A stretch of 64,000 bases of DNA from WVXP01 sp964348095 (GCA_964348095.1 CAYGBK010000011.1:1-64000); one strand, 5' to 3'. Positions 36,572-46,237 are shown, numbered from the stretch's first letter. Numbers and translations: made by a program. Notes: generated by a model not told the origin, from the sequence alone.

Positions 36572-37042
36572 CTACCGACCGTCATTGGCGACATTCTCAA
36601 CGGCATCAACGATCTTTTTGTATCCGGTACAGCGGCAGAGGTTTCCCGAAATCGCCTTTCTGATCTCCGCTCGGCTCGGCCGCGGGTTTCTGTCTAGAAG
36701 AGCCTTGGCAGAGACAATCATTCCGGACGTACAGAAACCACATTGAATAGCACCGTGCTTGATAAAACTCTCTTGAAGGGGATGCGGTTTTTCCTCTGTT
36801 CCTATCCCCCTCAGGGTGGTTACCTTCTTACCATTCGCCTGAACTGCCAGGGTGAGGCATGCGTTCACCGCTTTTCCGTCCAGGAGCACCGCGCAGGCAC
36901 CACAGTCGCCTTTTCCACAGCCGTTCTTCACATCTCTGGCCCCTAGCTTGTTCCGAAGGACCTGAAGGAGTGTTTCCCCAGCACCCACGTCCGTCTTTCG
37001 CCGCTCTCCGTTCACCTCGATCTCAATCTGATAGACCTGCAT
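36572..37042 (-). CDS. Xanthine dehydrogenase family (2Fe-2S) subunit
   Basis: A 156-residue protein with two [2Fe-2S] clusters: the plant-ferredoxin type at C42, C47, C50 and C62 (GCGKGDCGAC), and the helical type at C101, C104, C136 and C138 (CGFCTSGM, CRCTGY). It carries electrons from the molybdenum site to the FAD subunit. It lies between the FAD and Mo subunit genes, the usual order for three-subunit enzymes. Confidence 0.95.
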   Translation of the reverse strand: MQVYQIEIEVNGERRKTDVGAGETLLQVLRNKLGARDVKNGCGKGDCGACAVLLDGKAVNACLTLAVQANGKKVTTLRGIGTEEKPHPLQESFIKHGAIQCGFCTSGMIVSAKALLDRNPRPSRAEIRKAISGNLCRCTGYKKIVDAVENVANDGR

Positions 37043-37059
37043 TCTTCTGATCTCCTAGG

Positions 37060-37926
37060 CTATAGAGCCTCCTGAATCGCCCTCTTCAGCAGCACAGGTG
37101 CAACCAGTCTCCGATACTCCGCAGAGGCCCGGATGTCGCTGATCGGAGAGATTTCAGCTTCCACAAGGGCGGCACATTCGTCTATAGTTTCTGAATCGAT
37201 GGCTTTCCCTGATACCAATTCTTCCACGCCATATGCCCGAATCGGTTTTGGAGCCACGGCGCCGAATGCGATTCGAGCCTTCTGGCATACCGTGCCATCC
37301 ATCTCCAGTATCACAGCGAGGCTGACCACAGAAATGGCCATCGAGTCCCTCAGGCCTAACTTCACATGACTGGCCCGCGCCCCGTCTTTTGCCTTCGGAA
37401 AGGCGATCTGGGTGATGATCTCATCCCTTTCCAATACCGTTTGGTTTGGCCCCACAAAGAATTGGTCAATCGCGATCGTCCTCCTTTTTCCTCTCCCACC
37501 CTTCGTGCAAACCGAGGCGTCCAGCGCCAGTAAAGGGGGGGCCATATCGGCAGCCGGAGACGCATGGGCAAGGTTTCCGCCAATGGTGGCCCGATTCCGG
37601 GTTAAGGCGTTTCCCAGACGGTTTGCTGCCCACGAGAGTATGGGGCAATGATTCCGAATGATGTCGGACGTGGCTATTTCTGACATGGTCACCAGGGCGC
37701 CGACCGAAATGGTACCTTTCTCTTCCTTGATGTGGGACAGATCTCCAAGTCCGCTGAGATCCACCACAACCTCTGGAGCGACAACGCCGGACCGCATGTC
37801 GGGGATAAAGTTTGTCCCACCGGCTATGACCCCTGCTCGCCCTTTGGACTTCTGTAACACGTCGATCGCATCATCCACGGTCTTTGGCCCACAATACGAT
37901 ATACCTTCCATCAGACGCCTCTCCAT
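37060..37926 (-). CDS. Xanthine dehydrogenase family FAD-binding subunit
   Basis: A 288-residue FAD subunit with the two FAD loops AGGTNFIPDM (near residue 34) and TIGGNLAHASPAADM (near 110), as in CoxM/XdhB-type medium subunits. It passes electrons to an external acceptor. The ATG at 37926 is chosen, with GGAG 10 bases upstream; a TTG at 37935 would leave no room for a ribosome-binding site. It begins 38 bp after the corrinoid protein gene. Confidence 0.92.
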   Translation of the reverse strand: MERRLMEGISYCGPKTVDDAIDVLQKSKGRAGVIAGGTNFIPDMRSGVVAPEVVVDLSGLGDLSHIKEEKGTISVGALVTMSEIATSDIIRNHCPILSWAANRLGNALTRNRATIGGNLAHASPAADMAPPLLALDASVCTKGGRGKRRTIAIDQFFVGPNQTVLERDEIITQIAFPKAKDGARASHVKLGLRDSMAISVVSLAVILEMDGTVCQKARIAFGAVAPKPIRAYGVEELVSGKAIDSETIDECAALVEAEISPISDIRASAEYRRLVAPVLLKRAIQEAL

Positions 37927-37964
37927 GTTCTTCAAACTCCAGCGTGACTCCTCATCGGTCCATC

Positions 37965-38627
37965 CTACTTGTCGCCCAGAAGTGTCTCCATCTTCCGGAC
38001 CGCATCAGCCGCATCAAAACCGACCGCATCTGCACCGATCTCCTCGGCAAATTCTTGAGTCACCGGACACCCCCCGACAATCACCTTGACCTCGTCCCGC
38101 AGCCCTTCTTCTTTCAGTTTCTCAATCACCGATCCCATCACCTGAATGGTCAGGGTCAAAAGACTCGACAGACCGAGGCAGTCTGCTTTTTGTTCTCTCA
38201 CGGCCTTGATGAACGTCTCTTCGGCCACATCAATTCCAAGATCTACCACATCATAGCCGTTCGCCTGAAGGACCGCGGCCACCACCGACTTCCCGATGTC
38301 ATGGATGTCTCCTTTGACCGTTCCAATCACTATCTTCCCCAGGCTCTGCCTTGTCTTTCCCTCTGCCCTGATCTTTTCATCGAGGATCGCCACGCCTTCC
38401 TTCATCACATCTGCCGCCCCAATGAGCTCAGGAAGAAAACACGCTCCCTCACCGAAGTCATCACCCACCTTGATAATCCCCCTCCCCAAGCCTTTTTCGA
38501 TGGTCTCGAGAGGGTCAATGCCCTGTGATAATCCCTCGTTTATCAAACGGACACATTCGTTCTTGTCACAATCTATGACGGTCTGTGCTAGCCTGTCAAA
38601 GTATTTACTGTCGATTGCCTCACCCAT
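37965..38627 (-). CDS. Corrinoid methyltransferase protein (MttC-like)
   Basis: A 220-residue two-domain corrinoid protein: an N-terminal helical cap domain (about 1-90) and a Rossmann B12-binding domain with the His-on motif GDIHDIGK (D107, H109, G112). It receives a methyl group on cobalt from the methyltransferase and hands it to a second enzyme. It lies 51 bp after the MttB-like gene and is presumably its partner. The ATG at 38627 has GGAGG 7 bases upstream. Confidence 0.92.
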   Translation of the reverse strand: MGEAIDSKYFDRLAQTVIDCDKNECVRLINEGLSQGIDPLETIEKGLGRGIIKVGDDFGEGACFLPELIGAADVMKEGVAILDEKIRAEGKTRQSLGKIVIGTVKGDIHDIGKSVVAAVLQANGYDVVDLGIDVAEETFIKAVREQKADCLGLSSLLTLTIQVMGSVIEKLKEEGLRDEVKVIVGGCPVTQEFAEEIGADAVGFDAADAVRKMETLLGDK

Positions 38628-38678
38628 TTTTCGTCCTCCCATTCTGATCGTCTGTCAAGAATTCTCACATCGTTCCAT

Positions 38679-40166
38679 CTACCTGCCACCAACTTGGGGC
38701 GAACTGTCGGACTCCCCAGTGTCGCGTTTTTTCACAAAATCAAGATAGTCATCGATTTCTTTTCTGATTTCCGGGTCCACAGGCGATTCATGGGTCTCGA
38801 GGATCTTGAGCGCTTTCTCCTTTGCTTTTTCCAACAGATCGGTATGCCCTCTCTCCCACGTTTCGAAGAAATCCCGGTTACTCAACTCGGGAATCAGAAA
38901 CTCCTCTCTATACCACTTTCTGGTATGGGCTTCTTTCAGGTAACTGCCGGGCAGGGGGCCGACCTTAAGGATCTCATCCACCGCCAGCCTCTCCTCATCT
39001 ACCCGAATACCTTTCAGATAATGACCGACGAGGGAGGCCACCTCGTTGTCGATGCACATATGGGCCCAATCCACGTAATTGAACCCGGCCATTCCCCCGA
39101 TGTCCCACATCAGACTGATCCCACTGAGGGCATAGGTGTAATTCTTGAGGGCACTCTCATAGGCAGCCTGTTCATCTGAATCGCACGAATCATTGATGGT
39201 AAACCCCACGCACGGAACACCATAGTACTTCGCCATTGCGGAAATCCCAGCACCCACCAAACCGTATTCCGGATTCCCAAAAGACCAGAGGCCTGTCCTC
39301 ATGTCCATGGACGGGTTGAAACTGCAGAAACACAGGGGATGACCCGGCTTGTAGGATTGGGTCTGAACAACCAGGGATAGGGTTTCGGCGGTCGCCTGAA
39401 CTAACATACCGGCCAACGTGGCTGGGCCGGTCGCGCCGCCCATGAGTGCACTGTAAACCGTTATGGGAATCCCGGCGTCACAGAACCCGATAAGCCAGTC
39501 GGTATAGTTAACATCGACCACCCGGGGAGGATTGATGATCACATGACCCAAAACATGGGGTTTCTCCCTCAGCTTCTCCGCTCCGCCTGCGGCGATCTCC
39601 CAGAGTCTCACAAGATCGGAAACCTCATGTTCGGCCCCTGTATTGTAAACCCACGTCATTCCCTTGGTTGAGTTTTTCAACATCTCGCCCACGAGCATCT
39701 GAGAGTTGCAAATCTTTGGCTCATCGAATAACCACATGACCGACTTATACAGGCCGTGGACGTTCTCCAGGGCATCTGCCATTAATGCCCCTTCAACCGC
39801 ATCCTTTCGAGTGGCTTTGCGCCTCTCCCCAGTTCGGATGTCTCTGAGATACCGACCCGTGACCGTGGCAAAATGAACCTCTCCGTTTCCAATGACGACG
39901 TCGTTTTTCGATTCACGGCCGTAGATAGTGAATTCACTCGGGCATGTTTCAAATGACTTCATGACCACTTTCTCGGGGATCTTTATGAGTTTCCCGTCGT
40001 TCTCGATCTTACACCCAACCTTCTCAAACATTGTGGCCGCCCTGGGGTCGTCACATCGCATCCCACCCTCTTCTAGGACCCGTACTGCAGCTCTGTGGAT
40101 CTGCTTGCATTCTTCTTCAGTAATAGGGTACACCGACCCCACAAGCTTCCCCGTAAATCCTTTCAT
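38679..40166 (-). CDS. MttB-family (trimethylamine methyltransferase-like) protein without pyrrolysine
   Basis: A 495-residue member of the MttB family, of the same length as archaeal MttB but with one uninterrupted frame; no internal amber codon is read through. Related pyrrolysine-free MttB proteins demethylate glycine betaine (MtgB), proline betaine or carnitine. It would pass the methyl group to the adjacent corrinoid protein. A strong AAGGAGG lies 7 bases before the ATG. An XRE-cupin regulator gene precedes it by 62 bp. The exact substrate cannot be told from sequence. Confidence 0.85.
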   Translation of the reverse strand: MKGFTGKLVGSVYPITEEECKQIHRAAVRVLEEGGMRCDDPRAATMFEKVGCKIENDGKLIKIPEKVVMKSFETCPSEFTIYGRESKNDVVIGNGEVHFATVTGRYLRDIRTGERRKATRKDAVEGALMADALENVHGLYKSVMWLFDEPKICNSQMLVGEMLKNSTKGMTWVYNTGAEHEVSDLVRLWEIAAGGAEKLREKPHVLGHVIINPPRVVDVNYTDWLIGFCDAGIPITVYSALMGGATGPATLAGMLVQATAETLSLVVQTQSYKPGHPLCFCSFNPSMDMRTGLWSFGNPEYGLVGAGISAMAKYYGVPCVGFTINDSCDSDEQAAYESALKNYTYALSGISLMWDIGGMAGFNYVDWAHMCIDNEVASLVGHYLKGIRVDEERLAVDEILKVGPLPGSYLKEAHTRKWYREEFLIPELSNRDFFETWERGHTDLLEKAKEKALKILETHESPVDPEIRKEIDDYLDFVKKRDTGESDSSPQVGGR

Positions 40167-40228
40167 TCTAAGGCCTCCTTCTCCATTTGTTTTCAGGTGT
40201 TACCGTCCGCGAAACATTGTCCTCTAGC

Positions 40229-40807
40229 TCAAAAAGAGGGGGGAGTTATGGCCCAGACGGCCCTGACTTCAGTCTCTCCTCCATTTTCCCACCGATGGGG
40301 GATAGAGCTGTCATAGTAGATGCTATCGCCGGCCTCCAGGATAACTGTCTCATCGCCGATCATACCCTTGAACTTCCCCTCCAAGACAACCCCGCATTCC
40401 TCGCCTTCATGCGAATAGAACTCTTCAGCTTTTGTTCCAACAGGATAACGGAGGTAAATGAATTCCATCTTATGCCGTAGATCCGGGCACAGCATTTCAT
40501 ACAGGCCTCCCCACGGCATGAGCAATTTCTTGCGAAATCCCTGACGGATCACGGCGATCTGATTGGATGGCACAGCTTCTTTCTTTGAGGCTGATTCATC
40601 TTCAGGCATATCACTGTCGGTAAGCAGACTCGACAGGGGTACATTAAGCGCCTCGGCGATCTGTTGAAGCTTCGTCACCGTCGGGACAGAGATATTTCTC
40701 TCGATCTGACTGAGCAGGCTTTTGGAAACCCTCGATTTCTCGGCTAACTCGTTAAGCGTTATCCGATTACGAAGTCTCAATGCTCTTACCTTCTCACCGA
40801 TCTCCAT
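40229..40807 (-). CDS. XRE-family regulator with C-terminal cupin domain
   Basis: A 192-residue regulator: an N-terminal helix-turn-helix (residues about 7-60, with TLNELAEKSRVSKSLLSQIER) and a C-terminal cupin (about 105-190, with HEGEECGVVLEGKF and GDSIYYDSSIPHRW). This is the SutR/PuuR-like class, whose cupin often senses a small amine or sulfur compound. It sits inside the operon between the transporter and the methyltransferase, so it probably controls this same operon. Target site not known; see the dyad at 47399-47422. Confidence 0.9.
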   Translation of the reverse strand: MEIGEKVRALRLRNRITLNELAEKSRVSKSLLSQIERNISVPTVTKLQQIAEALNVPLSSLLTDSDMPEDESASKKEAVPSNQIAVIRQGFRKKLLMPWGGLYEMLCPDLRHKMEFIYLRYPVGTKAEEFYSHEGEECGVVLEGKFKGMIGDETVILEAGDSIYYDSSIPHRWENGGETEVRAVWAITPPSF

Positions 40808-41029
40808 ATTATGCCTCTCTTCCGCTATTGCGTACTATTTTCCTTAATAACGAACAAATGTCAACCCCTCTCTATCTCCCATTGTGGGGATATGGGAAAG
40901 GATATCTCTATTGCCAACTGTTTTCTAAAATTACCTCCAAAAACCGCCACATAGGTTCGAAATATTGGAAAACACGTTTCTCTGGCCGTTATGTCTCGAA
41001 ACCTCCAGCCATCGTCCGGCCAGTTGACC

Positions 41030-41893
41030 CTATCTGTAATCCACCGGCCCCTTCATTTTTTGGGAACGCCTCGTTAGAAAATGAAGCGACAGGAGAAGTA
41101 GGATGGAGAAAACAATCAGAAGTGAAGCCACGGCTGAGATCGTCGGATTAATGCTAACTCGGATGCCATCCCACATCTGCTTTGGCAAGGTCGGTTTGCT
41201 GCCGGCCAGGAAGATCGCAACAACCACTTCATCAAAAGACGTAATAAAGGCAAAAAGAGACCCGCTAACGATGCCCGGCCATATCAAGGGAAAGGTGACC
41301 TTCATGAACGTGACCAACCGGTTAGCCCCGAGGCTGAGGGCCGCCCGTTCAAGGGTAATGTCGAACCCTTGGAGCGTTGCCGTTACGTTGACAACGACAA
41401 AGGGCATCGCGAGCACCGTATGGGCCAAAACAAGTCCCCATAGGGTTCCCACTAGGTGGAGTTTTGCAAATAGATAGTAAACCGCAACTGATGTAATGAT
41501 GACGGGAATAATAAGAGGAGAGAGAATGATTCCATAAACCAACTTCTTCCCCCTAAAATCCCCACGAACGATGGCAAAAGAAGCGAGGGTACCGAGAATC
41601 GTTGCGATGACCATGGTCAAAATGCCCACCTGAAAACTCCGAATTGTTGCATATACCCAGTTCCGGCTCCCAAAATACTCGGCATACCACTGCAAAGAAA
41701 AATCTTCAGGAGGGAATTGAAGGAACCGGGCCGAGCTAAAGGAGATCGGAAAGATCACAAAAATCGGAAGAACAAGAAACACGAAGATTACACCACAGAG
41801 GAGATAAAAGAGCCATTTCCCCCATGAGAACCCATAACTTTCAGTCTGGCTATCAAACGTGGTCAAAACGGCTGCCAGCCTCCACCTCGTCAA
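41030..41893 (-). CDS. PotC-like ABC transporter permease
   Basis: A 287-residue inner-membrane permease with six predicted helices and the EAA loop (ERAALSLGANRLVTFMKVTFP). It is closest in style to PotC/YdcV of polyamine-type importers. The start is TTG 41893, overlapping the potB-like stop by 4 bp (TTGA), a sign of translational coupling. It pairs with the next-upstream PotB-like permease. Confidence 0.88.
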   Translation of the reverse strand: MTRWRLAAVLTTFDSQTESYGFSWGKWLFYLLCGVIFVFLVLPIFVIFPISFSSARFLQFPPEDFSLQWYAEYFGSRNWVYATIRSFQVGILTMVIATILGTLASFAIVRGDFRGKKLVYGIILSPLIIPVIITSVAVYYLFAKLHLVGTLWGLVLAHTVLAMPFVVVNVTATLQGFDITLERAALSLGANRLVTFMKVTFPLIWPGIVSGSLFAFITSFDEVVVAIFLAGSKPTLPKQMWDGIRVSINPTISAVASLLIVFSILLLLSLHFLTRRSQKMKGPVDYR

Positions 41894-42720
41894 ACTTGCT
41901 CGATCTTAAAGAAACGACTGTATATGAGGAAAAAAATCATTGTTGCCACCAACAACATCAGGGCAATTGCCGAGGCAAAACCCCAGTTAAGGAGAGCGCT
42001 CACCTGTTCTTCAATCACCATGGAAATCATAATACTTTTCCTCCCTCCAAGCAGAGCCGGGGTGATGAAAAAACCCAGAGAATATATGAAAACCAGAAGG
42101 GAGCCGGCACCGACCCCCGGCAGGCTGAGCGGTACAAAAACCCGGATGAACGCCTGCAACTTGCTCGCCCCCAGACTTTCCGCTGCCCGAAGTAGGCCAC
42201 GATCGATACCCTTCATCACACTGAACATGGCCAGTATCATGAAAGGCATCATCATCTGTACCATCCCGACATTTACAGCAAAGGAATTGTGAAGCATCCT
42301 GATTGGCGTCTCGAGAATTCCCAGGTCAACAAGCATGCTGTTGAAAACGCCTCGCCGGCCCAACAAAACCATCCAGGCATAGTTCCTCACCAATAGGCTC
42401 GTCCAGAACGGAATTATCACAAGAATCATGAGTAGATTTCGAGTGCCCTCAGAGACTCCAGATAGAAGGTAGGCGATGGGGTACCCCAACAAAACACATG
42501 TAACCGTCACAGTAAAACTGATCCTGAAGGTGATCCACATCACTTTGAGATAGAGGTCAGTTTCAAAAAACTTGACTATGTGTCTCAACGTAGGTTCAGG
42601 ATCCAGAAAACCCTTAGAAAGGAAAAGAACGATAGGATAGATAAAGACCAGACCGAGTAGGATTGCACTTGGGAGGAGGAACAACCAGCCATATTGCGTT
42701 GGTTCCTTTGACGTTCCCAT
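41890..42720 (-). CDS. PotB-like ABC transporter permease
   Basis: A 276-residue permease with six predicted membrane helices and an EAA loop (LRAAESLGASKLQAFIRVFVP). It forms the channel with the PotC-like partner. It follows the binding-protein gene after 163 bp that hold a terminator-like structure (42806-42864). Confidence 0.88.
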   Translation of the reverse strand: MGTSKEPTQYGWLFLLPSAILLGLVFIYPIVLFLSKGFLDPEPTLRHIVKFFETDLYLKVMWITFRISFTVTVTCVLLGYPIAYLLSGVSEGTRNLLMILVIIPFWTSLLVRNYAWMVLLGRRGVFNSMLVDLGILETPIRMLHNSFAVNVGMVQMMMPFMILAMFSVMKGIDRGLLRAAESLGASKLQAFIRVFVPLSLPGVGAGSLLVFIYSLGFFITPALLGGRKSIMISMVIEEQVSALLNWGFASAIALMLLVATMIFFLIYSRFFKIEQV

Positions 42721-42805
42721 CTATATCACCACGCCAGTACTGAGCAGAAAATTGCCCCAATCGATGCCACGAACCAGAGAACGAGTAAGCGGTAAGAATA
42801 AAAAG

Positions 42806-42864
42806 GGAGCCCTCTTTGGGCACGCCTGGGCAGGGCTCCGCGGACACTGTGTAAAGCCCTGCCC
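42806..42864 (-). terminator. Overlapping terminator/antiterminator-like hairpins
   Basis: On the minus strand GGAGCCCT (42839-42832) and AGGGCTCC (42813-42806) form an 8-bp stem followed by CTTTTTATT, like an intrinsic terminator. Just upstream GGGCAGGGCT (42864-42855) pairs perfectly with AGCCCTGCCC (42837-42828), sharing bases with the first stem, so only one can form at a time. It lies between the binding-protein and permease genes, where partial termination would keep the binding protein in excess. Confidence 0.65.
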
Positions 42865-42883
42865 TCTGCGTTACCGGCCGAGG

Positions 42884-43924
42884 TTATTTGAGCATCCAGG
42901 CTTTCCATCTTTCCTGGATTTCCTGATCCCGGTCAACCCACCACTCCGCATTCGGTATCCACGTCTTCCCTTGATATTGTGGCGCAGTTGGGAGCAGGGC
43001 CGCGACCTCCGGTTTGATGTAATCAAAGGCCTTCGTGTTTATTGGGCCGTACTGCATCGCTGCATTGAACTCGGCTTGCGGTTTCGCCCGGGTGGTATAG
43101 GCGATAAACTGCATCGCTTCCTTCACTTTCTTGGTCCCCTTTGTTATGACAAGCCACTCAATATTGACGCTCCCCCCGTCAAAGCTAATTGCTGCTGGCA
43201 CCCCTTCCTTTATGATATTCGCTATCCGCCCGCTGTAGGCATAGGTCATATCAACTTCGCCATCGGTCATAAGTTGGGCTGGCTGCGCGCCTTTTGTCCA
43301 CCACACCGCAACATGTTTCTTTATCTTATCCAGGCTCCGGAAAGCCCTGTCCACATCCAGCGGATAGAGTTTGTCCATGGGTACCCCGTCTGCGAGCAGA
43401 GCTATCTCGAGCATGTCATAGGGACCATTGAAGAGGGCGCGGGCGCCAGGGAACTTCTTGACATTCCAGAAGTCCGCCCAGCTTTTTGGTTGGTTGTCGC
43501 CGCGATACTTCTCAGTGTTATACGCCAGAGCCCCTCCCCAGAACTCGATGCCAACAGCATAGGGATGAACCGCTCCTGGAAGCAGATCCGTCTTATCGAT
43601 GACCGAATAGTCGAGAGGTTCAAAAAGCCCTTCCTTCAACCCGCGGCGGAGCATCCTGTCTTCGATATCTACGACGTCCCACTCGATATTTCCCGTATCC
43701 ACCATGGCTTTCATTTTCGCAAAGTCCGGATAGGAGGTAACAACGACCTTGATGCCAGTCTCCTTTTCAAAAGGTTCAACCATCGCTTTAATCACATTCT
43801 TCTCGTAGCTTCCACCCCACGATGAAAGGACGATTTGTTTCTCTGCGGCGAGAGCGGGTCCAACCACCAGAACGACTATCGCCAGAGAAACAAGAGCAAA
43901 CAACTTGTAGGTTTCCTTCTTCAT
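42884..43924 (-). CDS. PotD-like periplasmic substrate-binding protein
   Basis: A 346-residue secreted protein: signal peptide in the first ~26 residues (cut after PALAA), then a type II binding fold (IVLSSWGGSYEKNVIKAM, TGIKVVVTSYPDFAKMKAM, WDVVDIEDRML). It belongs to the spermidine/putrescine-opine-type solute-binding family. It supplies the PotABC-like importer in the same operon. Given the methyltransferase neighbours, a methylated amine or betaine ligand is likely but not proved. Confidence 0.88.
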   Translation of the reverse strand: MKKETYKLFALVSLAIVVLVVGPALAAEKQIVLSSWGGSYEKNVIKAMVEPFEKETGIKVVVTSYPDFAKMKAMVDTGNIEWDVVDIEDRMLRRGLKEGLFEPLDYSVIDKTDLLPGAVHPYAVGIEFWGGALAYNTEKYRGDNQPKSWADFWNVKKFPGARALFNGPYDMLEIALLADGVPMDKLYPLDVDRAFRSLDKIKKHVAVWWTKGAQPAQLMTDGEVDMTYAYSGRIANIIKEGVPAAISFDGGSVNIEWLVITKGTKKVKEAMQFIAYTTRAKPQAEFNAAMQYGPINTKAFDYIKPEVAALLPTAPQYQGKTWIPNAEWWVDRDQEIQERWKAWMLK

Positions 43925-44054
43925 GTGATCCTCCTTGTTTGGATTTCAAAAACTCTCAGCAAACCTTAATCTGATCAAACCCCAGCCTCTCACCTCCTTT
44001 CTCTCCGTCTATTTCAGTTTTGATTTTTCCGTTCTTTTACCTGGACTCCCCAAT

Positions 44055-45437
44055 CTACAGCACTGAATAATCCAATCCCAGTTTCGCCAGTTCCTCTCTC
44101 ATCGCCCGGTACATGGCGAGGTATTCTTCTGTGGGCGTAACCCGTCCAAGATCATATAATTCACCAAATTTCTTTCCCAGGGGTGCGTTCGGTATCTCTT
44201 TTTCATACCTGGCCAGAAGGTTCTTCACGATGCCATTTACCTTATCGCGCGACAAACCCATCCGTGCCACGATATGTCCGACCTCTGCACCCGTCCTTAT
44301 TTCCAACGAAGAGGTCCGTTCCGGGTGCTTATCCCTGGCAATCCCGCCAAGCACGAGGTTCGCTCCTGAGACAGTGGATGTCATGGCGTGAGCCACCATT
44401 TCATAGAAGAGCATCTCCGTTGCAGGGCCGGCAGCGGCCATGGCAACAGAGAGATTCACAAGATGAGTGTTCCTGGCGACAGCCTGGGAGTACACACTGA
44501 CCAGCCACAGCATTTCCGCGCTCGTATTGCACACCTGATGGATATCGATGGGAAAGGGAATGTGGTAATCCGCCCTGAAAGCGAGTAATCCCAGGAAGAA
44601 GTGCGCGATCAGGGTCACCATGGTCCCTTCAGGCCCCCCGGCATAGCCGCCCATGAGGGGTCCATACAAACCAGCGATACCGGAGCCGCTCTCAAGCTGA
44701 AAAGGTACCTTATTCATTCTCGCAAAATCGACCTTTAGTTCAGCGATGACCCCATTCTGGGTGACGTCTGTTTTGAGAGCCCCAAACTGCTCGCGAGCGG
44801 CGGCAAGAATCGCTGCGGTACTCTCCGCACATGAAATCAAGCAGTATATGCCGAGGCCTGGTCTTCCGGCCAGTTTCGCCGCCTCTCTTCGCTTTGAGAC
44901 ATCCCAGATTGCGGCCGCAACCTCAATGGGATGTCCCGCCTTGATCGGAATCCCTCTAAATGTAGAAAGCAAAGACGGCCCACAAAAGCTGTCAGCAAGC
45001 GGTTCCATGGCCAAACTCTGACAAACCTTCACGAACAGATCCTCCGGGACCGGAACACCGAGTGCTGAAAACGTGCACGAGGGATCACGCCTATCTTCTA
45101 TTTGTCTGGCTTGGGACACCCTTTGATCCTTACCTTCGCCCCACACATATTGGGACGGAGAATTCCTCAGCGCATCTTCGACTTCCTCCCGGCTAAACCG
45201 AACAACCCTCTCTGTATCGAGGCAATAGAATCCGAGGTCCAAGAAGAGCTGCATGCCTGCCTCAAATGCCCTGTCTGCTAGTCCATCGTCCTTCGGAACA
45301 ACCCGATTCTGATCAAAATGAATGTCAAACCTCTCCGTGAGTTCCGAAACCTTCTGGTAGAGGAGGAGGTCGTAATCGGTCTCCTTCATCCGCTCGCCTG
45401 TATCACATCGCTCCACCACGTCCCAAAAGCCAATCAT
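44055..45437 (-). CDS. MtmB-like (monomethylamine methyltransferase family) protein without pyrrolysine
   Basis: A 460-residue homologue of archaeal MtmB. It keeps the N-terminal FWDVVERCDTGE, the GRPGLG and MGGYAGG-EGT segments, AGPATEM and the C-terminal VTPTEEYLAMYRAMR. The frame is unbroken: the region where MtmB carries pyrrolysine (after GRPG, before the ELK-D segment) reads EQFGALKTD here. So the catalysis or substrate must differ from true MtmB. It follows its corrinoid gene by 24 bp. ATG 45437 has GAGG 9 bases upstream. The family call rests on recognisable motifs recalled from MtmB. Confidence 0.78.
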   Translation of the reverse strand: MIGFWDVVERCDTGERMKETDYDLLLYQKVSELTERFDIHFDQNRVVPKDDGLADRAFEAGMQLFLDLGFYCLDTERVVRFSREEVEDALRNSPSQYVWGEGKDQRVSQARQIEDRRDPSCTFSALGVPVPEDLFVKVCQSLAMEPLADSFCGPSLLSTFRGIPIKAGHPIEVAAAIWDVSKRREAAKLAGRPGLGIYCLISCAESTAAILAAAREQFGALKTDVTQNGVIAELKVDFARMNKVPFQLESGSGIAGLYGPLMGGYAGGPEGTMVTLIAHFFLGLLAFRADYHIPFPIDIHQVCNTSAEMLWLVSVYSQAVARNTHLVNLSVAMAAAGPATEMLFYEMVAHAMTSTVSGANLVLGGIARDKHPERTSSLEIRTGAEVGHIVARMGLSRDKVNGIVKNLLARYEKEIPNAPLGKKFGELYDLGRVTPTEEYLAMYRAMREELAKLGLDYSVL

Positions 45438-45461
45438 CACCCAAGTCCTCACTTCCAAAGG

Positions 45462-46106
45462 TTATTTGCCCATGAGTTCCCGTGCTATCCTGATTGCCCC
45501 AGCTGCATCTTTCGCATACCCATCAGAGCCAATCTCCTCTGCCCATTCAGGGGTGACCGGTGCCCCCCCTATAATCACCTTAAAGTTTTTTCTGATGTTC
45601 ATTTCACATAGATCTTCGATCAGTTGGGGCATGTAACCCATCGTGGTCGTCATCAGGGCGGAAACCCCAATGATGTCTGCTTCCCTCTCCTGTGCTTCTT
45701 CAATAATCCTAGTGACTTTGACATCTTTTCCGAGATCAATCACATCAAAGCCGGACGTTGACATGATCAGTTTGACGATGTTTTTCCCGATATCATGCAT
45801 GTCACCTTGAATGGTGGCGAGGACGACTCTGGCGCTTTTCTGAAGCCCCTGAGAACCCTTTGATGCGATAGCAGGCTCTAGGATCTTAACGCCGGCATTC
45901 ATTGCTTTCGCAGCCAGCATCATTTCTGGAAGGTAGAACTTCCCAGACTCGAAATTGATACCGACCGTTTCCATTCCTTTTGCGAAGCCTTCCTGTATAG
46001 CCTCCACAGGGTCAACACCTTCTTTCAGAGCTCCCTTGGCCAACTCAATGCAATCCGCTTCGTTACCCCGTATGACTGCATCCGCCATTTTCTCAAGAAT
46101 AGTCAT
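45462..46106 (-). CDS. Corrinoid methyltransferase protein (MtmC-like)
   Basis: A 214-residue corrinoid protein: helical cap domain (about 1-85) and B12-binding domain with GDMHDIGKNIV (D102, H104) and GVSALMTTTM. Presumed methyl carrier for the MtmB-like protein encoded directly downstream. Start ATG 46106; a TTG immediately before it is possible. It follows the PotA-like gene by 131 bp. Confidence 0.92.
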   Translation of the reverse strand: MTILEKMADAVIRGNEADCIELAKGALKEGVDPVEAIQEGFAKGMETVGINFESGKFYLPEMMLAAKAMNAGVKILEPAIASKGSQGLQKSARVVLATIQGDMHDIGKNIVKLIMSTSGFDVIDLGKDVKVTRIIEEAQEREADIIGVSALMTTTMGYMPQLIEDLCEMNIRKNFKVIIGGAPVTPEWAEEIGSDGYAKDAAGAIRIARELMGK

Positions 46107-46237
46107 CAATGAGCCCCCTTCACTCCGAAATACTCTCGATCAGGGCAATGTCCCTTGCCGACTCTGAAGGCCAGCCATTCCGTGAGGTATCACGCATTTT
46201 GCACGAAGATCTATCAGACCTCGTAATCTTTCTCTTA

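Noticed and set aside
42726..42908. 60-77-codon minus-strand frames between the PotD-like and PotB-like genes
   Set aside because: They cover the GC-rich hairpin region and encode nothing recognisable.
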